From an uncultured Opitutia bacterium (lineage in GTDB: Bacteria; Verrucomicrobiota; Verrucomicrobiia; Opitutales; JABJCN01), in assembly GCA_913046175.1 (NCBI GenBank), contig CAJWSN010000011.1:1-17966 (forward strand): a DNA stretch of 17,966 bases, in the 5' to 3' direction. A program made the position numbers and the translations under genes. The notes beneath the pieces were generated by a model. That model ran no database searches and was not told the origin of the DNA. It saw only the letters and a program-made list of their open reading frames with translations. Positions 1 through 9,400 of the stretch are shown here, in pieces (position 1 is the first letter of the stretch; each line of letters opens with the position of its first letter).

Positions 1-1602
1 GCTGATACAGTCACCAATACCATCGCACAGCAGGCTGCCTGAAAGCAGGCTGGCCTCAAGGAGGTTGTCACTTGTGGAGTTGATTGGCTGGATGAAATTG
101 TTTCCTGTGTTACGAATCCAGATCGGGCAATGGATTTCAGCGTCTTGTAGTTGTTGGGCAAGCTCGCGGTACCCGGTAACGGGGTCGGTATCCTTTGCAT
201 CAAGTGCAAGAATCAGCGGTTTGTCCGACTGATCCTTGAAAAACTTGAGCATCTCCCCTGTCAGCAAAGGGTCGGACAGGTTCAAGGCCACTGGTTTCCC
301 AGTGCCAAGCAGATCCTCCAGGTTTCCATTCGTGCAAGCCTCGGCAAACCATACGATATTTGCATTAGAGAAGAAAGCCCCTGTATCAGCGTCTTTTGGG
401 AGTTCCACGATAAAAAAGGGGATCACCGATCGTAGCGTCTCCTCCAGGATGGCAAACTGCTTGAGCTCCTCCTTGTCGTTGATGTTAACCCAAAGGCCTT
501 CTATGCCGTCCTCTTTGCGTTCTGTTTGCACATGGCAGACTGCTGATACCAGTTGCTGCATTTCAGAAAGCGAACAATGCGTTTTCACGATCAGCCGGGG
601 AGGAAATCCAGAACCTGCGAAAAGGTCTTGTGCCATTTGGATTGGCCTGGCCTGGCGCCGCTGATATTCAAATGGGTTCACACAAGAAGGGAAACGGTTT
701 ACCTTATGGCTGCCTTTCCTTTCCTGTAACTGCACGGCTCGTGCCGCTAGTTCACGGGCCACGGGAACCTCATTGACAGGATCCTCAGTGAGGGAGACCC
801 GGATGGTGTCCCCATACCCGTCATAGAGGAGCGAGCCGATTCCCACGGCGCTCTTGATGCGTCCATCCTCTCCGTCTCCTGCCTCCGTGACTCCCAGGTG
901 GAGGGGGTAATTCATTCCCTCCTCCTTCATTTTCTGCACAGCGAGTCGGTAGGCCTGTATCATGATCTTGGTGTTGCTTGCCTTCATGGAGAGGATGATG
1001 TCATGGTAACCGTGGGACTCGGCGATGCGGATGAACTCGAGGGCCGACTCGACCATGCCAAGCGGGGTGTCTCCAAAGCGATTGAGTATACGGTCGGAAA
1101 GTGATCCGTGGTTGGTTCCGATCCGCATGGCGCGTCCCAGTTTCCTGCAGCGCTTGACCAATGGGCTGAAGCTGTCGTGCAGACGCTGTAGTTCTTCTTC
1201 GTACTGAACCTCTGTGTATTCGCGAATCTGAAATTTCTTGCGATCTGCGTAGTTGCCTGGGTTGACGCGGATTTTCTCCACGTGCTCCACTGCTTCCATG
1301 GCGGCTTGGGGTAAAAAATGAATGTCTGCGGCCAAGGGTACAGTGCAGCCTTTTTGGTTCAATTGATGACGGATTTCACCCAGCCTCTTGGCTGCGCGGA
1401 TGCTTGGGGCCGTTATGCGTACGATTTCGCATCCTGCCTCCGCGAGCTCAATCGATTGACGCACGGTCGCCGCTATGTCCAGTGTGTCCGTGGTGGTCAT
1501 GGACTGGATGCGGATGGGGTTGTCCGCGCCGACGGGGACATTACCTACGGAGACTTCGCGGGTTTTCCACCGCGTATCATGGGAGTCATTAGACTTCACC
1601 AT
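1..1602 (-). CDS. ispG: 4-hydroxy-3-methylbut-2-enyl diphosphate synthase, long form (3' end outside window)
   Basis: IspG (GcpE) is the [4Fe-4S] enzyme that converts methylerythritol cyclodiphosphate to HMBPP, the penultimate step of the MEP isoprenoid pathway. Reading from the ATG at 1602, 534 codons are open without interruption to the window edge. The N-terminal TIM barrel is clear: MTTTDT at residues 35-40, LAADIHF at 90-96, RIGTNHGSLSD at 160-170, GVTEAGDGEDGRIKSAVGIG at 237-256 and YGDTIRVSLTEDP at 263-275. In the short E. coli type the cysteine-bearing C-terminal domain follows directly. Here about 240 further residues (from about 290) intervene, which matches the insert-containing long form known from plants, Chlamydiae and Bacteroidetes. 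The cysteine ligands would lie just beyond the left edge. The start overlaps the rseP stop as TGATG, which suggests translational coupling as the last visible gene of the uppS operon. Confidence 0.96.
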   Translation of the reverse strand, partial: MVKSNDSHDTRWKTREVSVGNVPVGADNPIRIQSMTTTDTLDIAATVRQSIELAEAGCEIVRITAPSIRAAKRLGEIRHQLNQKGCTVPLAADIHFLPQAAMEAVEHVEKIRVNPGNYADRKKFQIREYTEVQYEEELQRLHDSFSPLVKRCRKLGRAMRIGTNHGSLSDRILNRFGDTPLGMVESALEFIRIAESHGYHDIILSMKASNTKIMIQAYRLAVQKMKEEGMNYPLHLGVTEAGDGEDGRIKSAVGIGSLLYDGYGDTIRVSLTEDPVNEVPVARELAARAVQLQERKGSHKVNRFPSCVNPFEYQRRQARPIQMAQDLFAGSGFPPRLIVKTHCSLSEMQQLVSAVCHVQTERKEDGIEGLWVNINDKEELKQFAILEETLRSVIPFFIVELPKDADTGAFFSNANIVWFAEACTNGNLEDLLGTGKPVALNLSDPLLTGEMLKFFKDQSDKPLILALDAKDTDPVTGYRELAQQLQDAEIHCPIWIRNTGNNFIQPINSTSDNLLEASLLSGSLLCDGIGDCIS

Positions 1603-3482
1603 CAGGGTTGGGATTCTGATTCTGGCGTGGTTTTTGGCGCATTGGTTACAATCGGGGGGTCAAAGTAGAGGGATTGCAGGATCTTGTAGCGCTCCTCCTC
1701 CTCATTGTCACCCTTCCAGCGAAGGCTGTCATAAACCCCAACGTAGATTATCATCGAGAACAGCAGGAGGACGAAGACAGTCTGGATGCGGACAATCAGG
1801 TTTATGGGCAACGGATTTTTCCGTAGCTTGGCAATGGTGGCAAACAGGATATGACCCCCGTCCAGAACCGGGATGGGAAGCATGTTCAGAATGGCAAGAT
1901 TGATGTTCAGGAGAACGGCGAACACGAGGACCAAACGGAAGTCGATGTTGGCGAAGCGATGAAAGACGCGTCCAATGCCGATGGGGCCGCTGAGCTGTCT
2001 GACACCAATGTCTGAATTTCGGTTCAAGAGGCTGCCCAGAACCTGAAGAGTAGTATGTACATGTCGACGAACCTGGGTCATTGGGTCGAGGTGAATATAG
2101 GATCTTCCTCCCATGACCAATCCAAGGAGTGGCTGGATTGCAGCAGGTTTTACCTCAAGTTCCACATCTTTTGTTAGCTTCAGGTTACGAAGAGTATCTC
2201 CAGACTTGAGAGTCAACACCGGAATGGTTTCATCTTGGGCATCGAATCTAGCACGCAAATCCTGGATGCATCCTATGGATATTCCTCCCAGTTCGTGAAG
2301 GGCATCTCCGACTCTTGGCCGGAAGTTCCAGAAATTCGAGTCGCCCTCAATTTTATATAGAATAAGGCGCGCAGAAGCACTTATGTTGGGCAGCGTTTCC
2401 TGTTGCTCTTCATATTGTGGCAGAAAGTGCAGGGAGAGCGATCGTCCGTCTTCTTCCATGCGCAGCGTGACGGTAGATTTCTTTTCAGCGACAAGAATGG
2501 GTTGTATGGTGATTTCAACGGGGTTGCCTCCGCGGTCGATACCCAGGTTCACAGACTTTTCGCCGTTTTGCTGGAGGTAGTTGCGTAGGGTGGGGATTGA
2601 GAAGATGGGTTGTCCGTCTACTGAGAGTATTCGGTCGTCAAGTCGCAGTCCCGCCTTGTGGGCAGGGGAATCTTCTGAGATTGCGCTGACCATGTGGGTC
2701 GCAGGGCTGATCCCAATCTGGCGAACCTGGTCACCAGAGGCTGGATTTATGGTCATGAGCTCCGGCAGAACTGTGATCTGCATTTTTTCCCCATCCCGCA
2801 GGATGGTGAAGATCGTTAATGGGTTGCCTTCCTTCCCGCGGCCACTACCGGTGACGATGCTGTGCTGCATGTCATGGAAATCGCGTACCTTTCTTCCATC
2901 GATCTCAAGCACCCGGTCACCCGGGCGGAGTCCAGCCTTGTGTGCGGGGCCTTCGACAATGGTGCCGGGGGAAAGCTCCAAGGTTGGTGATACATACCCG
3001 ATTACAGTGGTCTGTTGACCTTCGGAAGAGGGTTGGCCGAAAATCCAGAGTATGCAACCCACCAGCAAGGCAAATAGAACATTGAAGACTGCGCCTGCAG
3101 CAGAGACGATTACTTTGTCCAAGTAACTGATTTGAGGAAGGGGCAGGGATTTGGTCATTTCTTTTTCAGACTCAATGGAATCCTCTTCATCGACTTCGTT
3201 ATTTCCCTCCTCCTTGCCTTCCATCCGTCCCATGTCTGCGAGCTGTGGCAGGGCCACATATCCTCCCAGTGGGAGCAGGGATATCCGGAAGTCGACCCCG
3301 TCTTTGTTTTTCCATCCAAACAGTCGTGGCCCGAACCCGATTGAAAACCGTTCAATTTTTAGTTTTCGCCACTTGGCCGCCAGATAGTGGCCCAGTTCGT
3401 GGATAAAGATGGATCCCCCGAAAAAGAGAATCAGGACGAGGATTCCCCAAGTGTTGGTGAAGAGAGGTGTGAAAATATCCAT
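1602..3482 (-). CDS. rseP: RseP-family site-2 intramembrane zinc metalloprotease, enlarged
   Basis: This inner-membrane protease of family M50 cuts anti-sigma factors or signal-peptide remnants within the membrane. The catalytic HELGH motif is at residues 28-32 inside the first membrane segment. The third zinc ligand is the Asp of LDGGH (D541) after NMLPIPV in a C-terminal membrane helix, and FSIGFGP at 46-52 is also typical. Two PDZ domains are recognisable at about 158-242 and 255-328, each with AHKAGLR. A third, degenerate PDZ-like stretch spans about 372-450. An acidic, low-complexity insert rich in E, D and N at about 85-112 follows the GGY loop. The 626-residue length exceeds the roughly 450 of E. 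coli and is close to that of chlamydial homologues. The ATG lies 2 bases after the dxr stop. The substrate cannot be told from the sequence, and no rseA-like gene is nearby. Confidence 0.95.
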   Translation of the reverse strand: MDIFTPLFTNTWGILVLILFFGGSIFIHELGHYLAAKWRKLKIERFSIGFGPRLFGWKNKDGVDFRISLLPLGGYVALPQLADMGRMEGKEEGNNEVDEEDSIESEKEMTKSLPLPQISYLDKVIVSAAGAVFNVLFALLVGCILWIFGQPSSEGQQTTVIGYVSPTLELSPGTIVEGPAHKAGLRPGDRVLEIDGRKVRDFHDMQHSIVTGSGRGKEGNPLTIFTILRDGEKMQITVLPELMTINPASGDQVRQIGISPATHMVSAISEDSPAHKAGLRLDDRILSVDGQPIFSIPTLRNYLQQNGEKSVNLGIDRGGNPVEITIQPILVAEKKSTVTLRMEEDGRSLSLHFLPQYEEQQETLPNISASARLILYKIEGDSNFWNFRPRVGDALHELGGISIGCIQDLRARFDAQDETIPVLTLKSGDTLRNLKLTKDVELEVKPAAIQPLLGLVMGGRSYIHLDPMTQVRRHVHTTLQVLGSLLNRNSDIGVRQLSGPIGIGRVFHRFANIDFRLVLVFAVLLNINLAILNMLPIPVLDGGHILFATIAKLRKNPLPINLIVRIQTVFVLLLFSMIIYVGVYDSLRWKGDNEEEERYKILQSLYFDPPIVTNAPKTTPESESQP

Positions 3483-3484
3483 TT

Positions 3485-4651
3485 CTAAGCGTTGGTAAGG
3501 CTGGACTCAGCCAGTTTCCGTGCAATCTGGTCGGCTTCCTGGATTTCCTGGAGGGTGTTTAGCCCTGGCGAGGGCATTTTCTCCAAAGTGCGTTCGATGG
3601 TTGTGGGAATTTTTAGGAAAGGAATTTTTCTTTCAATAAATGCCTGAACGGCAACTTCGTTTGCTGCATTGAACGCGGTGGGACAGGCTCCACCTGCCTC
3701 CAAGGACTCCCGGGCCAGCCGCAGGCAGGGAAAGCGATGTTCATCCGGAGGTTGAAAGTCAAGCCGGAGCTCACCGGTGAAATCCAGGGTCTCCATGATG
3801 CGTTGGTGTCTCCTTGGGTGAAAGATGGCGTTTTGTATGGCAAAAGTCATATCCGGTGGCGAGAGTTGCGCCAGGATCGAGCCGTCCACAAACTCAACCA
3901 TTGAGTGGACAATGCTTTGTGGGTGAATCACGACTTTAATTTGTCGAGGGGACACATCAAAAAGCCATCGAGCCTCTATCACCTCGAGACCCTTGTTGGC
4001 CATTGTGGAGGAGTCGATCGTGATTTTTGGACCCATGTCCCAGTTTGGGTGCTGGAGTGCATCCTCGGGTTCCACGTTTTCCATTTCCTCAAGGCTGGCA
4101 TTGAGGAAGCGTCCCCCCGATGCGGTGAGAAGGATGCGGGAAAGTTCCGGTTTCTCCGTGCCGTTGAGGCATTGATGGATCGCGTTGTGTTCGCTGTCCG
4201 CAGGGATCAGGGTTGCCCCATTTTTCTTGGCTTCACGTGTGATCAGTTCACCGGCCATTACGAGAATTTCCTTGTTGGCAAGGATCAATGTTTTTCCTTG
4301 CCTGATTGCAGCCAAGGCCGGGCGCAACCCCGTTACTCCAACCATGGCAAAGAGGGTGTGGGTAACCTCTGGCAGTGTGGCCAGGTGCAGGAGGCCGTTC
4401 ATCCCGCAATTCAGTGTGATGCCTTCTGGGAGATCCGGGGATTTTGCTGCTTCTTCAAATGCACGCTCGTCAAAAATGGTGAGGTTGGGAACCTCAAATT
4501 CCCGGGCGATTTTGAGCAGTTCTCGATAGCTGGAATGGCAGGCTATACCCACCAATTGCATCTTTTCAGCATGCTTACGGAGAACTTTCAGGGTGCTTTC
4601 ACCAATTGATCCCGTAGCCCCGAAGAGGACGATTTTCGAGACTTCGCTCAT
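3485..4651 (-). CDS. dxr: 1-deoxy-D-xylulose 5-phosphate reductoisomerase
   Basis: Dxr (IspC) rearranges and reduces DXP to MEP with NADPH, the first committed step of the MEP pathway and the fosmidomycin target. The 388-residue length is normal for the family. The NADPH-binding GATGSIG is at residues 11-17 and the LANKE motif at 124-128. The metal-binding segment ADSEHNAIHQCLNG starts at 151, with D152 and E154 as ligands. SGGRF is at 178-182. The segment ending STMANKGLEVIEA supplies N219, K220 and the third metal ligand E223. The downstream IHPQSIVHSMVEF completes the active-site region. All key residues look intact. The ATG overlaps the cdsA stop as ATGA, and rseP begins 2 bases after its stop. 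A dxr-rseP pairing is common in bacteria, and here ispG from the same pathway sits in the same operon. Confidence 0.97.
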   Translation of the reverse strand: MSEVSKIVLFGATGSIGESTLKVLRKHAEKMQLVGIACHSSYRELLKIAREFEVPNLTIFDERAFEEAAKSPDLPEGITLNCGMNGLLHLATLPEVTHTLFAMVGVTGLRPALAAIRQGKTLILANKEILVMAGELITREAKKNGATLIPADSEHNAIHQCLNGTEKPELSRILLTASGGRFLNASLEEMENVEPEDALQHPNWDMGPKITIDSSTMANKGLEVIEARWLFDVSPRQIKVVIHPQSIVHSMVEFVDGSILAQLSPPDMTFAIQNAIFHPRRHQRIMETLDFTGELRLDFQPPDEHRFPCLRLARESLEAGGACPTAFNAANEVAVQAFIERKIPFLKIPTTIERTLEKMPSPGLNTLQEIQEADQIARKLAESSLTNA

Positions 4652-5502
4652 GATTGACCGAAACTTATGCCCAAGAGGATGTAGGCGAGGGGAGCGGTAA
4701 GGATCAGACTGTCCATAAGGTCAAGTGTGCCACCGATTCCAGGAATGGACTTGCCGGAATCCTTTACATTAGCGGTTCGTTTGAAACTGGACTCCACCAG
4801 GTCCCCCACTTGTCCCACGATGGAGATCGGGATGGCCAGGCAGATCGCTGCCTTTAATGCGAAATTGAAATCATCTATATGCTGATTAGCCAAGTGGGCG
4901 GCAAATGCTGCGGTGATCACGGCAATAATGGTTCCACCAATTGCACCTTCCCAAGTCTTCTTGGGGCTAAGCTTTGGGGCCATCTTGTGTCGACCCAGGT
5001 ATTTCCCGCTCAAGAGCGCCCCCATGTCCGTGAACTTCACCGTGATGAGAACCCAGATACAGAGGAAAAGGCCTCCATCCTGCTCTTTTAGAAGATACAG
5101 CTGTATGAAAAAATGCAGAAGAAATGGTACATAAAGCACAGTCAGTGCAGTCGGTACCAGAGCTTTGGATTTGCGACCCTGGGGAGGAAAAACCAGCATT
5201 AGAATCCATGCCAGGAGAACTGAGGCCATACCGAGACTGACTGCGACAGACCATGAGTTTTTCAAGAGAGCCAACATGGGTTCGTGCATGTAGTATGCAG
5301 CAGGGATCAACAGGCTTCCTGCGATTGTGCCTGCAACGGGAGCAACGCTTTTGCCTGCCTTTTTCCAGATGTGACAGAGTTCCCAGTGTGCACCGGCTGA
5401 GAAAAATGTGAGGATGAGGACGGCCCCATGAATCTTCAACTGAAGGACTAAAATAACCAGGCATCCCCAAAGGGCGATTGAGCTGATGATTCTTTTCCTC
5501 AT
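4648..5502 (-). CDS. cdsA: phosphatidate cytidylyltransferase (CDP-diglyceride synthase)
   Basis: CdsA is a polytopic inner-membrane enzyme that makes CDP-diacylglycerol from phosphatidic acid and CTP, feeding all phospholipid synthesis. The 284-residue protein has several hydrophobic helices, including about 10-35, 54-72, 84-104, 116-138 and 143-157. The family segment KLSPKKTWEG is at 177-186 and FTDMGA at 157-162. The C-terminal signature begins SSFKRTANVKDSG (K241, R242, K247, D248), followed by PGIGGTLDLMD at 254-264. In the proteobacterial signature this last part reads PGHGG...DRxD, so His is replaced by Ile256 and Arg by Leu262 while both aspartates remain. I recall similar replacements in planctomycete and chlamydial proteins, so this probably reflects lineage, not loss of function. 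It overlaps uppS and dxr by four bases each (ATGA joints). Confidence 0.95.
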   Translation of the reverse strand: MRKRIISSIALWGCLVILVLQLKIHGAVLILTFFSAGAHWELCHIWKKAGKSVAPVAGTIAGSLLIPAAYYMHEPMLALLKNSWSVAVSLGMASVLLAWILMLVFPPQGRKSKALVPTALTVLYVPFLLHFFIQLYLLKEQDGGLFLCIWVLITVKFTDMGALLSGKYLGRHKMAPKLSPKKTWEGAIGGTIIAVITAAFAAHLANQHIDDFNFALKAAICLAIPISIVGQVGDLVESSFKRTANVKDSGKSIPGIGGTLDLMDSLILTAPLAYILLGISFGQS

Positions 5503-6299
5503 GTGCGTTGCAGGGATTTTTTAGCAGTTTTCAATTGTTCCCCAGTCTGTCCATAGCGTCGTTCCCGTTGCTGAAAGTCATTGATGGCTTCTATAAAATG
5601 AAGGGGATGAAATTCAGGCCAGCACAGTGGACTGAAGTAAATCTCAGCATAAGCCCCCTGCAGAAGCAGGAAGTTGCTGAGCCTGTGTTCTCCGGATGTT
5701 CGAATAATAAGGTCCGGGTCAGGAATGTCACGGGTGTAGAGATATTTTGATAGTGTCTTCCAGTCCAGTTTTCCCGGATCAACCCTGCCAGAAGTAATCT
5801 GTGCCGCATAGGTTTTGACTGCATCAACCAACTCTGTCCGCGCTCCATAATTCAATGCCAGGCTCAGGACATGGCTTTTATGAGATTTGGTCTTGTCTAT
5901 CGTTTGGGACAGTGTTTCACGCACTTTAGCCGGCAATTCCTCCACCCGCCCCAGCACGTTTAGGCGCACGTCATTCTTCACCAGGCTTTGGAGTTCCTTT
6001 TTCAGGTAGGTGTTCAGGAGAGTCATGAGCGCGGAGACTTCTGTTTTGGGTCTTTGCCAGTTTTCAACGCTGAATGCAAAGAGAGTAATGTATGGGATGC
6101 CTAGTTCCCTGGCGGCATCAACGATTTTGCGCACATTTTCAACTCCGCGGCGATGCCCTTCTATACGGGATTTGCCATGGCGTTCTGCCCAGCGACCGTT
6201 GCCATCCATTATGATGGCTACATGTTGAGGGATTTCCGGATTTGGTGTGAGCTTGACCACAGCTATTTTCTTTTTCCGCCTTTTAAACGGTGTCCCCAA
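5499..6299 (-). CDS. uppS: isoprenyl transferase (undecaprenyl diphosphate synthase)
   Basis: UppS is a cytosolic cis-prenyltransferase that extends farnesyl diphosphate to the C55 lipid carrier used for peptidoglycan and other envelope polymers. The catalytic MDGNGRWA is at residues 31-38 (D32). SVENWQRP is at 77-84, LALNYGARTE at 147-156, and RTSGEHRLSNFLL at 200-212 is followed by QGAYAEIYF with the magnesium ligand E219. No in-frame ATG exists before the catalytic motif. The longest reading starts at TTG 6299 and gives a basic N-terminus (KRRKKK), with an in-frame stop at 6312-6314 upstream. A GTG at 6258-6260 would also give a normal family length. Neither has a good ribosome-binding site, so the start is uncertain while the identity is not. 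It is the first gene of the operon. Confidence 0.96.
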   Translation of the reverse strand: MGTPFKRRKKKIAVVKLTPNPEIPQHVAIIMDGNGRWAERHGKSRIEGHRRGVENVRKIVDAARELGIPYITLFAFSVENWQRPKTEVSALMTLLNTYLKKELQSLVKNDVRLNVLGRVEELPAKVRETLSQTIDKTKSHKSHVLSLALNYGARTELVDAVKTYAAQITSGRVDPGKLDWKTLSKYLYTRDIPDPDLIIRTSGEHRLSNFLLLQGAYAEIYFSPLCWPEFHPLHFIEAINDFQQRERRYGQTGEQLKTAKKSLQRT

Positions 6300-6441
6300 G
6301 GTTGTCAGGGTTTATTTGGGATAATAACAGACATTGTCATGGACAGTGTTTTTAAGCGCAAGCCCTTGCATTGAAAGGAAGAATCTGTCATGGTGGAATA
6401 TAAACTTTTTAAAACCTATTCCCTGACAAATAACCCCCTCG
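6300..6441. promoter_or_regulatory. divergent promoter region between uppS operon and giant pseudopilin gene
   Basis: This 142-base AT-rich spacer must hold start signals for both directions. On the minus strand TGTTATTAT (complement of 6321-6329) resembles an extended -10 element about 22 bases before the uppS TTG, with no good -35. Just upstream of it lies an imperfect inverted repeat, acattgtc (6331-6338), 3-base spacer, gacagtgt (6342-6349), with one mismatch, where an operator could sit. On the plus strand, ctgtca near 6386 and tttaaa 17 bases further are only a weak promoter match. No hairpin with a T-run terminator was seen. Confidence 0.4.
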
Positions 6442-9400
6442 ATGTCATTTTGTTTCAAGATTTTACACCGAGAACCATTGCAGCGCTTGAGTAAACATAA
6501 CGCGGGATTTACATTAATTGTCGCTCTATTTATACTCACTATCTTGAGTCTGCTTGGGCTTAGTCTGGCCACTTTGGTAACAATGGAGGCCAAGTCGGCA
6601 TTGAGGAAACGCGACATGCTAAGGGCGCAGGAAAATGCCCGCACCGGTATTTACCAGGCGTTGCAGAAAATTCAGGAATATGCCGGGCCTGACCAACGGG
6701 CAACTGCTCGTGCGGAAATCATGGACACCCAGCATCAGGGAATTGACCCTGATCCAGAACCTGCGGATGCCCGGCACGCAACTGCGGCCCAGGATAAGAA
6801 TCTTGGAAAACAATATTGGACCGGTGTGTTTGAGAAACGCAATGGACTGATGCGGAATGGTTGGTTGGTCTCCAGTCAACCAACAGGGGGGATTTCACCC
6901 AACCTGCTTCAACTTCCCAGGAGCAAGGATTTCCCCATCAGCAAGGATCTGGAGCTTAGCCCTGACTATGTCCAGCTGATTAGTCGTTCGGGCAAGCAAC
7001 TCAAGTCCGAGTCAAGCAGGCCTGTGGGGAATGGAATGGTCGATGACAGCATTTGGCTTCGGAAGGCGTTGGTCAGGGAGGGGGCACGTGGGAACCGATC
7101 CAAGGCTGCCAAGAACACGGGTCATCTGGCATGGTGGGCTGGGGATGAGGGCGTCAAGGCCCGGATCAATCTTGATTTTGGCCCCGTGGAGAAATTCATC
7201 AACAAGCCACCGGCTACCAACCTCAACGAATACAAGCACCTGACCCCGTTCACCGTGGCTCACAATTTTGGTTTGAAGGGGTTCGCCGGTTTGGAGACCG
7301 TCTTCCAGAAGCCGGGCATGTATGAAATCCTGTTTGAGTACAGGGGGGAGTTGCAGAAAATCTACACGCTTAACGGACTTCAGCCATTGATTTTGAAGAT
7401 TCTGGATGTTGCTTTGGATCGGGGCGTCATCAGTGGTTCTGAGTATGCTCAGTTTTCAGGCCTCTCGCAACAGGCCTTCAAGAGAATGAAGCATGATGCT
7501 ACGGCATTCAGTCGTGCTGTTCTGTCCGACTCCAAGAATGGTGGCCTCAAGGATGACTTGACCGCGGTGCTTCTGAATGACACGGAGTTTTCCAGGTTTT
7601 TACAGAAACGCGCCAATCTCGGATTGAAGGAACCGACCCGAATATTTGACCCGGTTCTAGGCGGTCGACGCTCTGATCAGGATCCGGGTGGTCCCAAATG
7701 GCAGCAGTTGCGGGACTATTTTCGCCTGTTTTCCAAGGTCAACCAAAACGGTACACCCTACGATCCCCTGGATGATTACGTGCCTATCCGTGATCACAAT
7801 GACGATCAGCACGGTATCGCCCCGGTCCTCACACGCTTCCAGGTTTTCTTCACAGCCTCCTATGTGGATTCCGGTAAGAAAAAAGCAGTAAATGTTGGTG
7901 GCAAGACTGAGCAACGGACACTTTACAAGGTGGCGTTCCATATTTTGCCTGCCGTTGTCCTTTGGAACCCCTACGACATCCGTATTGAGTCCAGTGATTT
8001 CACGGTTGTTTTTTGGCGAAACACCTTTCCACACAACAATGGTGGCTATCGGAACCAATGTTTTGGGGATTACTTCCGATTCGATGCAGGAAGCCCACGT
8101 TTCTATGTGCCGCTTCGTTACAAGCACAAGACAACCTTCAAGATTAAGAATGTTGGATTCGAACCGGGTGAGGCCAAGATATTCTCCCCGCTCTTCCATC
8201 AGGAGTATGACCCTTACAGTGGGAAAAACCAATTATTTGAGGGATGGCGGCCCGGACACTCCTTTTATTCTTATAATTACACCAGGTCACACACCACTTT
8301 TGACTGGCCTGTCCAGGGTGACAACAATGTTGCAACCCTTACATCCCATGGGTCCGGGATTTATACCGATGACAAGACCTTGGAGATTTTTGTGGATAAT
8401 CCGTCCATGCGTTTGCGTTTCAGGTTCTATAGAACACGCAGAGGTGGTTTCATTCTCTATGCGCATGACATTCCAGAGAGGGACATCCTCGCCAAGGGTC
8501 GCACTGCAGCACAGCCCATATCCACGAACTTGTTTCCCATCCAGTACATGAAGAAACTCCGTACGGCGGGGCATTCACCTGGAAGTATCACACCACCAAT
8601 CTTCAACCCACGCTCCACCAAGCCACTGATATTTGCTGCGGCTCCTCCCGACCCCGTTAATGGATCGGTGGCGGACTATACGATTATCTGGGGCAAGAAG
8701 TACTTTATGCGCTTTGTTTACAACGATGGCGATAGTTTAGGTGATGGAGATCCCTTCTATCCCACGAGGGGAATGAAGAAAGTCCGTTGGCTCGGTGACT
8801 ACAATCCCCGGTCCAACACCTTCGGCCGCTCCCCTTGGGAATGGAGCCTCAATGGATTGAATGCTGGCAATCGTGGATTCGACACCACGGTTTCCTGTTT
8901 CAAGACTGGCGTTACAAACCAAGGTGTTGGCGAGCGATTTGAAATCCGCACACAATACAATCCGCAACTGGAATCTGATACCCCTTATGTTGGTTATTCA
9001 GAAATCGAGGGTTCAAACCGTTGTATCCTTTTTGAGATTCCAAGGAATGAGAATGTGATCAGCTCGATTGGGCAACTTATGCACTGCAATTTTTCTGCGG
9101 ATTATGGTTCTGGCACCCTTCAATACTTTCAGACTGGAGAAGGCATGCGCGAGTATTTCTCTGACAACATTGGTCCAGCCTATGCCTTGGGCAACTCCTT
9201 GGCTCCCATTTGGTTGTCCAATCCCTCCGCGACCTATCAGCGCATGGATGTTCGTGACAACAACACACCTTACGGCGGATACCTTTACGACAAGTCCTAT
9301 CTAATGAACAAGGCGCTATGGGACAGCTTTTATTTTTCAGGAATCTCCAGGAAGAATCCTATGGGATATTTTGAAGACCCAAGCGGCAATATCGTACCCT

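Noticed and set aside
3905..4609. A 234-codon open frame on the plus strand inside dxr
   Set aside because: dxr on the other strand has every active-site motif, and the antisense translation has no family features.
7657..8232. A 191-codon minus-strand frame inside the 1352-residue gene
   Set aside because: The plus-strand gene is open through this region with family-typical ends on both sides. The antisense frame is a by-product of codon bias.
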